Assembly: GCF_000421545.1 (NCBI RefSeq)
Contig: NZ_ATXF01000005.1
Coordinates: forward strand, 186,001-250,000
DNA from: Agromyces italicus DSM 16388
GTDB lineage: Bacteria > Actinomycetota > Actinomycetes > Actinomycetales > Microbacteriaceae
Direction of reading: 5' to 3'
Length of the DNA stretch: 64,000 bases
Made by a program: the position numbers and the translations under genes. The notes below the pieces were generated by a model. It ran no database searches. It was not told the origin of the DNA and saw only the letters and a list, made by a program, of their open reading frames with translations. Below, piece by piece: positions 24,075 to 32,222 of the stretch (within the stretch, counting starts at the first letter, position 1; the number at the start of each line of letters is the position of its first letter).

Positions 24075-26114
24075 ATGTCGTACCTGAACAAGGCCGCCCT
24101 CCGGTCGAAGACCGGCTTCTGGCCCAACAACCGCGGCACGATCATCGGGGTGGCCCTCCTCGCGGTCGTCATCCTGATCGTGCCGTTCACGGCGAGCTCG
24201 TCGATGATGAACATCGCCGTCTTCTCGATGATCTTCGCGCTTCCCGCGATCGGCCTGTCGCTGCTCATGGGCCTCGCAGGCCAGGTGTCGCTGGGGCAGG
24301 CGGCGTTCTTCGCGATCGGCGCCTACACGCACGCGATCCTGCTGCAGAAGTTCGAGATGCCGGGGCTCGTCGCCGCCGTCGGCGGGGTCGTCGCGGCGAT
24401 GCTCGCGGCGCTCCTCGTCGGCCTGCCGATGCTGCGCCTGCGCGGGCACTATCTCGCGCTCGCGACGCTCGGCCTCGGCTTCATCGTCATGATCGCGGTG
24501 CGCGAGTGGGAGTTCACCGGACGCACGACGGGCATCTACGGCTACGGCCGACCCGAAGTCTTCGGCATCCCGATCGACAACAACGGGCTGTTCTTCTGGT
24601 TCGTCGCGCCGTTCGTGCTGCTCGGCCTCGTGCTCGCGCTGAACCTCACCCGCTCGCGTGCGGGCCGGGCGCTCTCGGCGGTCAACGACTCCGAGCTCGC
24701 GGCCGAGTCGCTCGGTGTGAACACCTACGCGCTGCGCGTCAAGGTGTTCACCCTGTCGGCGGGCTTCGCGGGCCTCGGCGGCGTGTTCTACGCGTACCAG
24801 GTGCAGATCGTCTCGCCGCAGGTCGCGGAGTTCCACGTCTCGGTCGAGCTGCTGCTCATGGTCGTCATCGGCGGGCTCGGCTCGGTGTGGGGCGCCATCG
24901 CGGGCGCCTTCATCGTCGAGCTCCTCTCCGAGGGCCTGCGTGACCTGATCCCCGCGATCATCCCCGGTGCGACGGGCGAGGTGCAGCTCATCGGCTACGG
25001 CCTCGTGCTGATCCTCGTGATCATCCTGCTGCCGGGCGGCCTCTACCAGGTCGTCAAGACGGCCTGGGCGGCGATCACCTCGCGCATCGGCGCGAGGCGG
25101 GCGGATGCCGCGGCGCCGGCCGGTGCGGCCGCGCTCCCCGGCGGCGGGGCCGACGACGGCACGGCCGAAGCGCCGACGCGCGCGTTCGGCGGGCTGCCGG
25201 GCGAAGGCGCCGCGAGCGCTCCGGTCGACGGAACGGCCGACGGCGACGCCGTGGGCGACGGCGGGCACGAGGCATCCGCGCCGGTGCCGACCGTCTCGGT
25301 GCCGGTACCCGCGGGCGCCCCGATCCTCGAGGTGCGCGGACTCACGAAGCGCTACGGCGGCGTCGTCGCCGTCGACGAAGTGACCCTCACCGTGCCGGCC
25401 GGGCAGATCATGGGCCTGATCGGGCCGAACGGCGCGGGCAAGACGACGTGCTTCAACATGATCACCGGCGCCATCGCGCCGACCTCGGGCACGGTGTCCT
25501 TCCTCGGCTCCGAGATCCAGGGGCGCAAGCCCCACGTGGGCGCCGAGGCGGGGCTCACCCGCACGTTCCAGAACCTCCAGGTGTTCTCGTCGACCGACGT
25601 CGTCGGCAACGTCTACATGGGTCGCTACCGCAAGGGTCGCGCGGGCATCCTCCGCGGCATGCTCGGGCTGCAGGGCCGGGAGCAGTACCGCCACGAGGAG
25701 ATCGCCCGCGAGATCCTCGAGACGATGCAGCTCGGGGACGTCTCGGGCCTCGCCGCGGGCGACCTGCCGTTCGGCCGCCAGCGCATGATGGAGGTGTGCC
25801 GCGCGCTCGCCTCCGAGCCCGCGCTGCTGCTGCTCGACGAACCGATGGCGGGGCTCTCGGGCCGCGAGCGCGAGATGCTCGCGACGCTGCTCCGGCGCCT
25901 CCGCGACGCCGGCCTCACGATCGTGCTCGTCGAGCACGACGTGGCGCAGGTGATGGCGCTCGCCGACACGGTCGCGGTGCTCGACGACGGCGTGCTCATC
26001 GCGCACGGCGACCCCGAATCGGTGCGCAACGACCCCGCGGTCATCGTCGCCTACCTCGGCACCGACGCCGAGGAGGCCGAGGCCGAGCTCAAGGAACTGG
26101 AGGAGCACGCATGA
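24075..26114 (+). CDS. Fused branched-chain-type permease and ATPase (LivM-LivG)
   Basis: 679 residues. Residues 1-330 are a LivM permease (LLMGLAGQVSLGQAAFFAIGAY, LRLRGHYLALATLGLGF, SRAGRALSAVNDSELAAESLGV). A ~80-residue Ala/Gly/Asp linker (about 335-410) leads to a LivG ATPase: Walker A GLIGPNGAGKTT, signature-like LPFGRQRMMEVCRAL, Walker B LLLLDEPMAGLSGRE, and VLVEHDVAQVMALADTV. Most bacteria encode the two separately; fusion is known in actinobacteria and proteobacteria. The signature lacks the usual SGG, as in many LivG proteins. It overlaps livF by ATGA. Confidence 0.9.
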   Translation: MSYLNKAALRSKTGFWPNNRGTIIGVALLAVVILIVPFTASSSMMNIAVFSMIFALPAIGLSLLMGLAGQVSLGQAAFFAIGAYTHAILLQKFEMPGLVAAVGGVVAAMLAALLVGLPMLRLRGHYLALATLGLGFIVMIAVREWEFTGRTTGIYGYGRPEVFGIPIDNNGLFFWFVAPFVLLGLVLALNLTRSRAGRALSAVNDSELAAESLGVNTYALRVKVFTLSAGFAGLGGVFYAYQVQIVSPQVAEFHVSVELLLMVVIGGLGSVWGAIAGAFIVELLSEGLRDLIPAIIPGATGEVQLIGYGLVLILVIILLPGGLYQVVKTAWAAITSRIGARRADAAAPAGAAALPGGGADDGTAEAPTRAFGGLPGEGAASAPVDGTADGDAVGDGGHEASAPVPTVSVPVPAGAPILEVRGLTKRYGGVVAVDEVTLTVPAGQIMGLIGPNGAGKTTCFNMITGAIAPTSGTVSFLGSEIQGRKPHVGAEAGLTRTFQNLQVFSSTDVVGNVYMGRYRKGRAGILRGMLGLQGREQYRHEEIAREILETMQLGDVSGLAAGDLPFGRQRMMEVCRALASEPALLLLDEPMAGLSGREREMLATLLRRLRDAGLTIVLVEHDVAQVMALADTVAVLDDGVLIAHGDPESVRNDPAVIVAYLGTDAEEAEAELKELEEHA

Positions 26115-26815
26115 CGCTCTCGGTGAAGTCGCTCGACGCGGGCTACGGCAAGCTCGCCATCCTGCACGAGGTGAGCCTCGAGGTCGCCGCAGGCGAGATC
26201 GTGACCGTCGTCGGCTCGAACGGTGCGGGCAAGACGACGCTGCTGCGCGCGGTCAACGGCCTCATCCGTCCGACCGGGGGCACGGTCGCGCTCGACGGCA
26301 CCGAGATCACGGGCCGCCCGACCGAGAAGATGGCGTCGCTCGGGCTCACCCACGTGCCCGAGAACCGCCTCTGCTTCCCGACTCTTTCGGTGCGCGACAA
26401 CCTGATGCTCGGCGCGTGGAGCAAGGGCGGCAGGGGCGACCTCGATGCCGTGCTCGAACTGTTCCCGCGGCTGAAGCCCCGGCTCGGGCAGGCGGCGGGC
26501 ACGCTCTCGGGCGGCGAGCAGCAGATGGTCGCCATCGGCCGCGGCATGATGGCCGCGCCGAAGGCGATCATGCTCGACGAGCCCTCCATCGGGCTCGCCC
26601 CGAAGGTCGTCGCCGAGATCATGAAGGTGCTCACCGAGCTGCGTTCGCGCGGCCTCGCGGTGCTGCTCGTCGAGCAGAACGTGCGCGCCTCGTTCGGCAT
26701 CGCCGACCGGGCGGTCGTCATGCAGCGCGGACGCGTGGTGCTCGAGGGCACGCCGGCCGAGCTCGTCGAACTGCCCGAGGTGCGCAACGCCTACCTCGGC
26801 GGTGCGGCGGCGTAG
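26111..26815 (+). CDS. Branched-chain-type ABC importer second ATPase (LivF-like)
   Basis: 234 residues. Walker A VGSNGAGKTTLL, conserved LTHVPENRLCFPTLSVRDNLMLG, signature TLSGGEQQMVAIGRGMM, Walker B AIMLDEPSIGLAPK, and LLVEQNVRASFGIADRAVVMQRG: a canonical LivF. It dimerises with the LivG domain of the upstream fusion to drive import. It is the last gene of the operon and is followed by a strong hairpin. Confidence 0.92.
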   Translation: MTLSVKSLDAGYGKLAILHEVSLEVAAGEIVTVVGSNGAGKTTLLRAVNGLIRPTGGTVALDGTEITGRPTEKMASLGLTHVPENRLCFPTLSVRDNLMLGAWSKGGRGDLDAVLELFPRLKPRLGQAAGTLSGGEQQMVAIGRGMMAAPKAIMLDEPSIGLAPKVVAEIMKVLTELRSRGLAVLLVEQNVRASFGIADRAVVMQRGRVVLEGTPAELVELPEVRNAYLGGAAA

Positions 26816-26831
26816 CGCCCTCACGCCGCCA

Positions 26832-26875
26832 CGGCGGCGGATGCCTCGCGAGTCCCGGCGAGGCATCCGCCGCCG
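26832..26875. terminator. Terminator after the ABC importer operon
   Basis: CGGCGGCGGATGCCTCGC (26832-26849) pairs perfectly with GCGAGGCATCCGCCGCCG (26858-26875): 18-bp stem, 8-base loop. It lies between convergent genes. Confidence 0.8.
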
Positions 26876-26883
26876 TTCGCGTC

Positions 26884-27657
26884 TCAGACGAGCAGGGCGA
26901 CGATCGCGTCGTCGCCGCTCGCGCGGGCGTGCTCGAGGGCGGTGACGCCGTTGCGGTCGGCGATCGACCGGTCGGCGCCGCCCTCGAGCAGCACCCGCAC
27001 CGTCTCCTGATGGCGCGGGCCCCCGTCGCCGAGGATGACGGCCTCGAGCAGCGCCGTCCAGCCGAGGTCGTTGACGTGGTCGACGTCGATGTCGGTCTGC
27101 AGCACCCGCTCGAGGTACTCCACGTGGCCGCGCTCGCCCGCGGGGATGATCGAGATGCCGCCGTAGCGGTTCACGATCGTGAGGTCGGGTTCGGCGGCGA
27201 GGAGCACCTCGGCCATCGCGACGCTTCCGGTGACCCCGGTGACGAGCCACGGGGTGTCGCGCCGGTCGTCGAGCGCGTCGGGGTCGGCGCCCGCCGCGAC
27301 GAGCACGCTCGCGGCCTCGACATGATCGGCCGCGGAGGCCAGCAGCAGTGCGGTGCGCCCGCGACCGTCGCGCGCCTCGAGCTCGGCACCGGCCCGGATG
27401 GCGAGGGAGACGGTCGCGGCGTCGCCGGCGGCCGCAGCGCTGAGCAGGGTGCCTTCGGGGTCGGTGAGCACAGGGGCGGGGGCCTCGGTCATGGTGACAT
27501 CCTCTCGCGGCGGGGCGGACGGCGCGGCGGACGCGGACCGCGAGGCATCGGGGACGGGGGACGCGCCCGGCGCGCTGCCTGCCGCGCAGCCCGTGAGCAG
27601 CAGCGCCGCCGCGACGATCGCGACGACGCTGCGGCGAGCGCTGCGGGTCAGCCCCAC
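26884..27657 (-). CDS. Ankyrin-repeat lipoprotein
   Basis: 257 residues. The signal sequence VVAIVAAALLLTGC gives a lipobox (Cys24). A Ser/Ala/Pro linker is followed by 4-5 ankyrin repeats (GTLLSAAAAGDAATVSLAIRAGAE, GRTALLLASAADHVEAASVLVAAGADP, GWTALLEAVILGD and GVTALEHARASGDDAIVALL). Secreted ankyrin proteins of this kind occur next to catalase or other secreted enzymes in bacteria and are thought to bind partner proteins. GTG 27657 gives the complete signal peptide. The start overlaps the stop of the SMP-30-like gene by 10 bases, indicating translational coupling and a joint role. Confidence 0.8.
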   Translation of the reverse strand: MGLTRSARRSVVAIVAAALLLTGCAAGSAPGASPVPDASRSASAAPSAPPREDVTMTEAPAPVLTDPEGTLLSAAAAGDAATVSLAIRAGAELEARDGRGRTALLLASAADHVEAASVLVAAGADPDALDDRRDTPWLVTGVTGSVAMAEVLLAAEPDLTIVNRYGGISIIPAGERGHVEYLERVLQTDIDVDHVNDLGWTALLEAVILGDGGPRHQETVRVLLEGGADRSIADRNGVTALEHARASGDDAIVALLV

Positions 27658-28637
27658 GGCGATCCGACGACGTCGTACGGGCCGGAGGCCGCGGGCTGCT
27701 CGTCGAACTTGCTGTCGACGGCGAGCAGGCGCCCGTTCAGCATCTTGGCGGTCGTGTACACGCGGTCGGGGTCGCTCGCCCGCTGTTCGATGCGGTGCAC
27801 CGCGTCGCCGTCGGCCGAGACGCGCATGGTCGCCACCGTCTTCGAGAAGTTGCGGATGACGGTGAGGCGATTGCCCTGGCGCACGAGTCCGTCGGCGTTC
27901 ACGAGGTCGGCCCCGTGCGTGTCGATCTCGGAGACCGCGCCGTCGGCGGTGGCGAAGCGCCAGAGCCGCCCGGTGTTGCCCTGCGCCACGACGAACGCGC
28001 TGCGGTCGGACGAGAGCACGATGCCGCCGAGGTTGAACCCGGCCGCCCGCTCGACGGTGCCGGTGGCATCGGCCCAGAGCTCGGCCCGCCAGGTACCGCC
28101 GTCCTCGGCGACCCGGAAGATCTGCGGGTCGTTCGAGTTCGTGAAGTAGGCGGCCCCGTCTGCGCCGATCGCGACGTCGTTGAGGAACGCGTCGGAGGTG
28201 CCGGGCACCCGGAGCGCGGCGAGCAGCTCGCCGTCCTCGTCGTAGACCCACAGCTCGGGGCGGTCGGGGTTGCCGAGGCCGTTCGGGCCGCCGGCGACGT
28301 AGACGTTGCCGGCGCGATCGACGGTGACGCCGCGGGCGGTGTAGCGCCCGTCGGTGCCGTCGCCCGCGAGCCACTCCATGGCCTGCGGCTCGCTCGCGTC
28401 ACCACGGTGGATCTCGCCGCCCGTGACCTCGCTGACGTAGAACAGCCCGCGTCGCTCGTCGACGCCGATGCCCTCGAACCGCGAGCCGGCGGCGTCGCCG
28501 GGCACCGTGTAGCGGTCCGGGCGGCCGTGGTCCTGCGGTTGCGCGCGGGCCGCCTCGGGTGCGGCCGTGAGGCCCGCGCCGGCGATGCCTGCGGTGAGGC
28601 TCGCCGTGGCGAGTGCGATGGCGATGGTGCGCTTCAT
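27648..28637 (-). CDS. Secreted SMP-30/gluconolactonase-like beta-propeller protein
   Basis: 329 residues. A Sec signal peptide (MKRTIAIALATASLTAGIAG, probable cleavage near AARAQP) is followed by propeller blades of the SGL/NHL type: RFEGIGVDERRGLFYVSEV, GVTVDRAGNVYVAGG, FLNDVAIGADGAAYFTNS, FNLGGIVLSSDRSAFVVAQ and NADGLVRQGNRLTVI. Relatives are lactonases or extracellular sensor-like propellers; the conserved Asn-Asp metal positions (LNDVAI, VNADGL) are kept. Substrate unknown. It forms an operon with the ankyrin lipoprotein and is divergent from a two-component system that may regulate it. Confidence 0.82.
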   Translation of the reverse strand: MKRTIAIALATASLTAGIAGAGLTAAPEAARAQPQDHGRPDRYTVPGDAAGSRFEGIGVDERRGLFYVSEVTGGEIHRGDASEPQAMEWLAGDGTDGRYTARGVTVDRAGNVYVAGGPNGLGNPDRPELWVYDEDGELLAALRVPGTSDAFLNDVAIGADGAAYFTNSNDPQIFRVAEDGGTWRAELWADATGTVERAAGFNLGGIVLSSDRSAFVVAQGNTGRLWRFATADGAVSEIDTHGADLVNADGLVRQGNRLTVIRNFSKTVATMRVSADGDAVHRIEQRASDPDRVYTTAKMLNGRLLAVDSKFDEQPAASGPYDVVGSPWG

Positions 28638-28713
28638 GGTTTCCCTCGTCTCTGTCACGCCGGTCTCGACGTGTGCTTCCAGCCTCGATGCGGGCCCGGG
28701 CACCGGCGTCGGG

Positions 28714-28741
28714 CGATCGGCTACACGTGCATAGCCGATCG
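28714..28741. promoter_or_regulatory. Operator-like inverted repeat between the secreted-protein operon and the two-component genes
   Basis: CGATCGGCTA-CACGTGCA-TAGCCGATCG: perfect 10-bp arms, 8-base spacer whose first seven bases contain CACGTG. It lies in the middle of the 146-bp divergent spacer, upstream of the -10 of the kinase gene, a fitting place for a LuxR-type response regulator. Confidence 0.5.
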
Positions 28742-28769
28742 GATGATGCCCGCGTGGAGCGCCCGTGCC

Positions 28770-28775
28770 TAGGCT
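28770..28775 (+). promoter_or_regulatory. -10 box for the histidine kinase gene
   Basis: TAGGCT ending 8 bases before ATG 28784, with no Shine-Dalgarno between: a probable leaderless or near-leaderless start. Confidence 0.45.
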
Positions 28776-28783
28776 TGGCGATC

Positions 28784-30052
28784 ATGTCCGTCTCCGACCG
28801 CACCGGCATCCGTGGCATCCTCGCGCCAGTCGCCAGCCTCGACCGCTGGCTGCAGATCGTGTTCCTCGCCCTGCTCGCGACCTCGGCCGTGCGGTACCTC
28901 GAGCGTCACGGACTCGGCGCCGACGGCGTGCTCGTACTCGCCGGCGCCGCCCTGCTGGCGGTCGCGTACTCGGTGCGGCCCCTGCTGCCGACCCGCTCAT
29001 GGTGGCCGACCGCGTGGGTGGTGACGGTCACGGTGCTGTGGGCGCTGCTCACCCTCGCGGCGCCCTCGTTCGCGTGGTGCGCCGTGCCGCTCGGCTTCGC
29101 CGTGCTCCAGGTGCTGCCGTTCCGCGGCGCGGTGATCGTCGTCGTGCTCATGACCGGTCTCGTCACGGCCGCCGAGCTCCGCATCGCCGACGGCCTCGAC
29201 CCGACCGTCATCGCCGGCCCGATCGGCATCGCGGTCGTCACCGTGCTCGTCTACCGGGCGCTCCAGCGCGAGTCTGCGGCCCGACAGCTCCTCCTCGACG
29301 AGCTCACCGACGCGCAGGAGGAGCTGCTGCACGCGCAGCACCGCTCCGGAGCACTCGCGGAGCGCGAACGGCTCTCGCGCGAGATCCACGACTCGGTCGG
29401 CCAGCAGCTCTCGAGCATCAACCTCCTGCTCCAGGCCGCCGAGCAGGACTGGTCGGCACGCCCCGAGGCCGCGCGCTCGCACGTGCGCACGGCCGCCGCG
29501 ACCGCCCGCGATGGCCTCGACGAGGTGCGCCGGGTCGTGCGCGACCTCGCACCCGCCTCGCTCGAGAGCGGCAGCGCGGAGTCGCTGCCCGAGGCGCTCG
29601 AGCGGCTGGTCGCGGATGCCACCGCCACGGGCGCGGGCGCCGCACTCGAGTTCCACCGCCACGGCGACGCCCGGGCGGTGCCCGCGGTCGTCGCCGGTGC
29701 GTTGCTGCGCAGCGCGAGGGGCGCGCTCGCCAACGCGCTCGAGCACGCGCAGGCGCGTCGCATCGTGGTGAGCCTGACGTTCCAGCCCGACGAGGTGCGC
29801 CTCGACGTGCGCGACGACGGCGTCGGCTTCGATGCCGCTGGGGCAGGCCGACGAGGCTCGTCCGAGCGCGGCACCGGCGAGCGCGCGGCCGACGGGCACG
29901 GCACCGGCGAGCGCGGCCACGGTCTGCGCGGCCTTCGCGAACGTGCCCAGGAACTCGGCGGCCGAGCCGAGATCGAGAGCTCCCCGGGCGACGGCACGAC
30001 GGTGTCGGTCTCGTTCCCGTTGACGAGCGGCGCTGAAGGGGATGCATCGTGA
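28784..30052 (+). CDS. NarL-type sensor histidine kinase
   Basis: 422 residues. Five or six N-terminal hydrophobic segments (about residues 20-150) with no large external domain suggest membrane sensing. The HisKA_3 dimerisation domain has the phospho-acceptor in RLSREIHDSVGQQLSSINLLLQ. The HATPase part has ANALEHAQARRIVV (N box), DVRDDGVGFDAAG (G1) and GHGLRGLRERAQELGG (G2). A Gly/Glu/Arg repeat (SSERGTGERAADGHGTGERG) is inserted in the ATP lid. It phosphorylates the response regulator encoded next, with which it overlaps by GTGA. Confidence 0.88.
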   Translation: MSVSDRTGIRGILAPVASLDRWLQIVFLALLATSAVRYLERHGLGADGVLVLAGAALLAVAYSVRPLLPTRSWWPTAWVVTVTVLWALLTLAAPSFAWCAVPLGFAVLQVLPFRGAVIVVVLMTGLVTAAELRIADGLDPTVIAGPIGIAVVTVLVYRALQRESAARQLLLDELTDAQEELLHAQHRSGALAERERLSREIHDSVGQQLSSINLLLQAAEQDWSARPEAARSHVRTAAATARDGLDEVRRVVRDLAPASLESGSAESLPEALERLVADATATGAGAALEFHRHGDARAVPAVVAGALLRSARGALANALEHAQARRIVVSLTFQPDEVRLDVRDDGVGFDAAGAGRRGSSERGTGERAADGHGTGERGHGLRGLRERAQELGGRAEIESSPGDGTTVSVSFPLTSGAEGDAS

Positions 30053-30714
30053 CCGGGGCATCCGGGGCGCCGGAGGCGAGCGAGGCGGCCGACGTGCGCG
30101 TCGTCCTCGTCGACGACCACCCGGTGGTCCGAGCGGGGCTCGCGGCCCTGCTCGGCGGCCGAGCGGGATTCGAGGTCGTCGCAGAAGCGGGCGACGCCGA
30201 CGAGGCCGTCTCGAAGGCGCGCGCCTACCGACCCGATGTCGTGCTCATGGACCTCAACCTCGGCGCCGGGCCCGGCGGCATCGAGGCCACCTCGCGGCTG
30301 CGGGCGCTCGACGAGCCGCCCGCCGTCCTCGTGCTGACGACCTACGACACCGAGGCCGACATCCTCCGCGCCCTGGAGTCCGGCGCGGGCGGCTATCTCC
30401 TGAAGGACGCCCCGCCCGCGGAGCTGTTCGCCGGCATCCGCGCCGTCGCCCGCGGCGAGACGGTGCTCGCCCCCTCGGTCGCTGCGACGCTCGTACGCCG
30501 CGCCGCCGCGCCCGGCCCCGTGGTCACCGAGCGGGAGGTCGAGGTGCTCGAACTGCTCGCCGAGGGCCTCGGCAACCGGGAGCTGGCGCGGGAGCTGCTC
30601 GTCTCGGAGGCGACCGTGAAGTCGCACCTCTCGCACATCTACGCGAAGCTCGGCGTCGACACCCGCGCGGGCGCCGTCGCCGCCGCGATCGAGCGACGCA
30701 TCATCCGGCGTTAG
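30049..30714 (+). CDS. NarL/LuxR-family response regulator
   Basis: 221 residues. The receiver domain has acidic VDDHP, phospho-acceptor VLMDLNLG and VLTTYD with YLLKDAPPAELF. The C-terminal LuxR helix-turn-helix is VTEREVEVLELLAEGLGNRELARELLVSEATVKSHL in two blocks. It is co-translated with its kinase (GTG 30049 overlaps the kinase stop). The palindrome at 28714-28741 is a candidate target, which would make the pair autoregulated and regulators of the secreted propeller/ankyrin operon; this is inference from position. Confidence 0.9.
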   Translation: MTGASGAPEASEAADVRVVLVDDHPVVRAGLAALLGGRAGFEVVAEAGDADEAVSKARAYRPDVVLMDLNLGAGPGGIEATSRLRALDEPPAVLVLTTYDTEADILRALESGAGGYLLKDAPPAELFAGIRAVARGETVLAPSVAATLVRRAAAPGPVVTEREVEVLELLAEGLGNRELARELLVSEATVKSHLSHIYAKLGVDTRAGAVAAAIERRIIRR

Positions 30715-30891
30715 GGCGCACAGACGTTCGAAACCTCGTGTCGACATCACGGTGAGTTCCGGCCGACCATGCCACGACGTCAACGTCGAGCAGGCTCGGC
30801 CCCTTGTGGATGACGCCGACGTCACCGGGATTGCGCGGCGCTCACAGCGCGCTGCAATCTTCGTCGCCAAGGCCGAGAGACGAGATGCGAG

Positions 30892-32112
30892 TCATTCGTC
30901 CTTGCGCTTGCGGCGCTGCACCTCGGGCACGATCAGTTCAGGCGCCGCGCGGCGCATGAACCGGTCGAAGTCGGGAACGGTGAACGCCGCATACCCGTGC
31001 TCGGGCGTGTAGAGCAGGCCCATGTCGATGAGCTCGGCGCGCGTCGGGCCGACCTGGGTCGACTCGCGGCCCATCACCCGCGCGACGTCGGCGGCCTTCT
31101 GGGGCTCGGGCCCGAGTTCGGCCATCGCCCGCATGTAGGCGGTCTGCAGGGGGGTCGCCCGGTCGAGCCGCACGCGGAAGAACGAGCCGTCGAGCTTCGA
31201 CTCGTATGCCTCCTTCGCGATCTCGACGTCCTCGCGGTGCACTCGCCCGCTGCTGGCGACGCCCCACACCTGGTACCCCAGCTCCTGCAGGAAGTACGGG
31301 TAGCCCTGGGTGATCTCGATCGCGAGCTCGACGGCGTCGTCGTCGAAGACGACGCCCTCCACGAGCGCGGGCTCGACGAGCGCCTTGCGCGCATCCTCAT
31401 CGCTCAGCGAGCCGATCCTCGGGAACTTGAACAGGCGCTCGGCATACGACTTCGCGTCGCCCGCGAGCTCGGCGATCTGCGGCAGCCCAGCCCCGACGAA
31501 GGTGATCGGGAGCCGGCGCTGTACGGTCTTGTGCACCGCCTGGATGAGCGCCTCGAGCTGGGCGCGCCCCAGGAACTGCACCTCGTCGACGAGCAGGGCC
31601 ACGCCGCGCTCCTGCTCGGCGGCCGCTTCGCCGAGGGCGACGAACACGTCGGTCAGGTCCATGCCGAGATCGCCGTGATCCCCGAGCCCTTCGGCCGGCG
31701 GCACGTCCCACGAGACGCTGAACGTGCCCTGCAGGTCGACCGACACGGCGAAGGCGCTCAGGACCTCGGCGGCCCGGCGGCTCCGCTCGCTCCATCGCGC
31801 ACGCGGCGAGAGGCGCAGCAGCGCCGCCTTGAGCTGTGAGAACATCGCCTGGCGGAACCGGACGTCGTCGTGCTTGCTCGCCTCGATCTCGACGACCTCC
31901 CAGCGGGCGGCGTTCGCGATGTCCAGGAACTGCCCGAGCAGCACGGTCTTGCCGACGCCTCGGAGCCCGGTGATGATCATCGACTGCTCGGTCCGTCCGC
32001 GTTCGAGCCGGCTGAGCAGCACCCGGAACGCATCGAGCTGATCGTCCCTGCCGACGACGATCTCCGGTGCAGCGCCGGCGTTCGGCGTGTACGGGTTGCT
32101 GATGCTGTCCAT
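30892..32112 (-). CDS. AAA ATPase of the Orc1/Cdc6-like/archaeal-ATPase group
   Basis: 406 residues. An N-terminal VVGRDDQLDAFRVLLSRLERGR box precedes Walker A IITGLRGVGKTVLL. Walker B is GVALLVDEVQFL, sensor 1 LPITFVGAGLPQI, followed by a lid helix region (FKFPRIGSLSDEDARKAL) and GYPYFLQELGYQVW. The C-terminus resembles a winged helix (AADVARVMGRESTQVGPTRAELIDMGLLY). Such proteins are widespread in actinobacteria, with no settled function; DNA or partner binding is likely. TAAGAT lies 7 bases before ATG 32112, so it is probably leaderless. It stands alone, divergent from the Mrp operon. Confidence 0.8.
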   Translation of the reverse strand: MDSISNPYTPNAGAAPEIVVGRDDQLDAFRVLLSRLERGRTEQSMIITGLRGVGKTVLLGQFLDIANAARWEVVEIEASKHDDVRFRQAMFSQLKAALLRLSPRARWSERSRRAAEVLSAFAVSVDLQGTFSVSWDVPPAEGLGDHGDLGMDLTDVFVALGEAAAEQERGVALLVDEVQFLGRAQLEALIQAVHKTVQRRLPITFVGAGLPQIAELAGDAKSYAERLFKFPRIGSLSDEDARKALVEPALVEGVVFDDDAVELAIEITQGYPYFLQELGYQVWGVASSGRVHREDVEIAKEAYESKLDGSFFRVRLDRATPLQTAYMRAMAELGPEPQKAADVARVMGRESTQVGPTRAELIDMGLLYTPEHGYAAFTVPDFDRFMRRAAPELIVPEVQRRKRKDE

Positions 32113-32119
32113 GGTCGAG

Positions 32120-32125
32120 ATCTTA
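32120..32125 (-). promoter_or_regulatory. -10 box of the leaderless AAA ATPase gene
   Basis: TAAGAT on the minus strand followed by 7 bases and ATG. The surrounding 32120-32167 stretch is unusually A/T-rich for this genome. Confidence 0.55.
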
Positions 32126-32186
32126 GAACCTTTACCGAACTTTATCGAGGAATCATAAAATCGGCTAAAGACCCTGGGGCCTCCCG

Positions 32187-32192
32187 TAGACT
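32187..32192 (+). promoter_or_regulatory. Probable -10 of the Mrp operon
   Basis: TAGACT about 31 bases before ATG 32223, with an AGGAGGG ribosome site (about 32213-32219) in between, so this operon has a leader unlike its neighbours. No clear -35 was found. Confidence 0.4.
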
Positions 32193-32222
32193 GGAGTCTC
32201 GGTGCGAGCGCGAGGAGGGTGG

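Noticed and set aside
24024-26108. 694-codon minus-strand frame opposite livMG
   Set aside because: Composition of an antisense shadow (His/Arg/Glu-rich); the plus-strand fusion protein has unmistakable permease and ATPase motifs.
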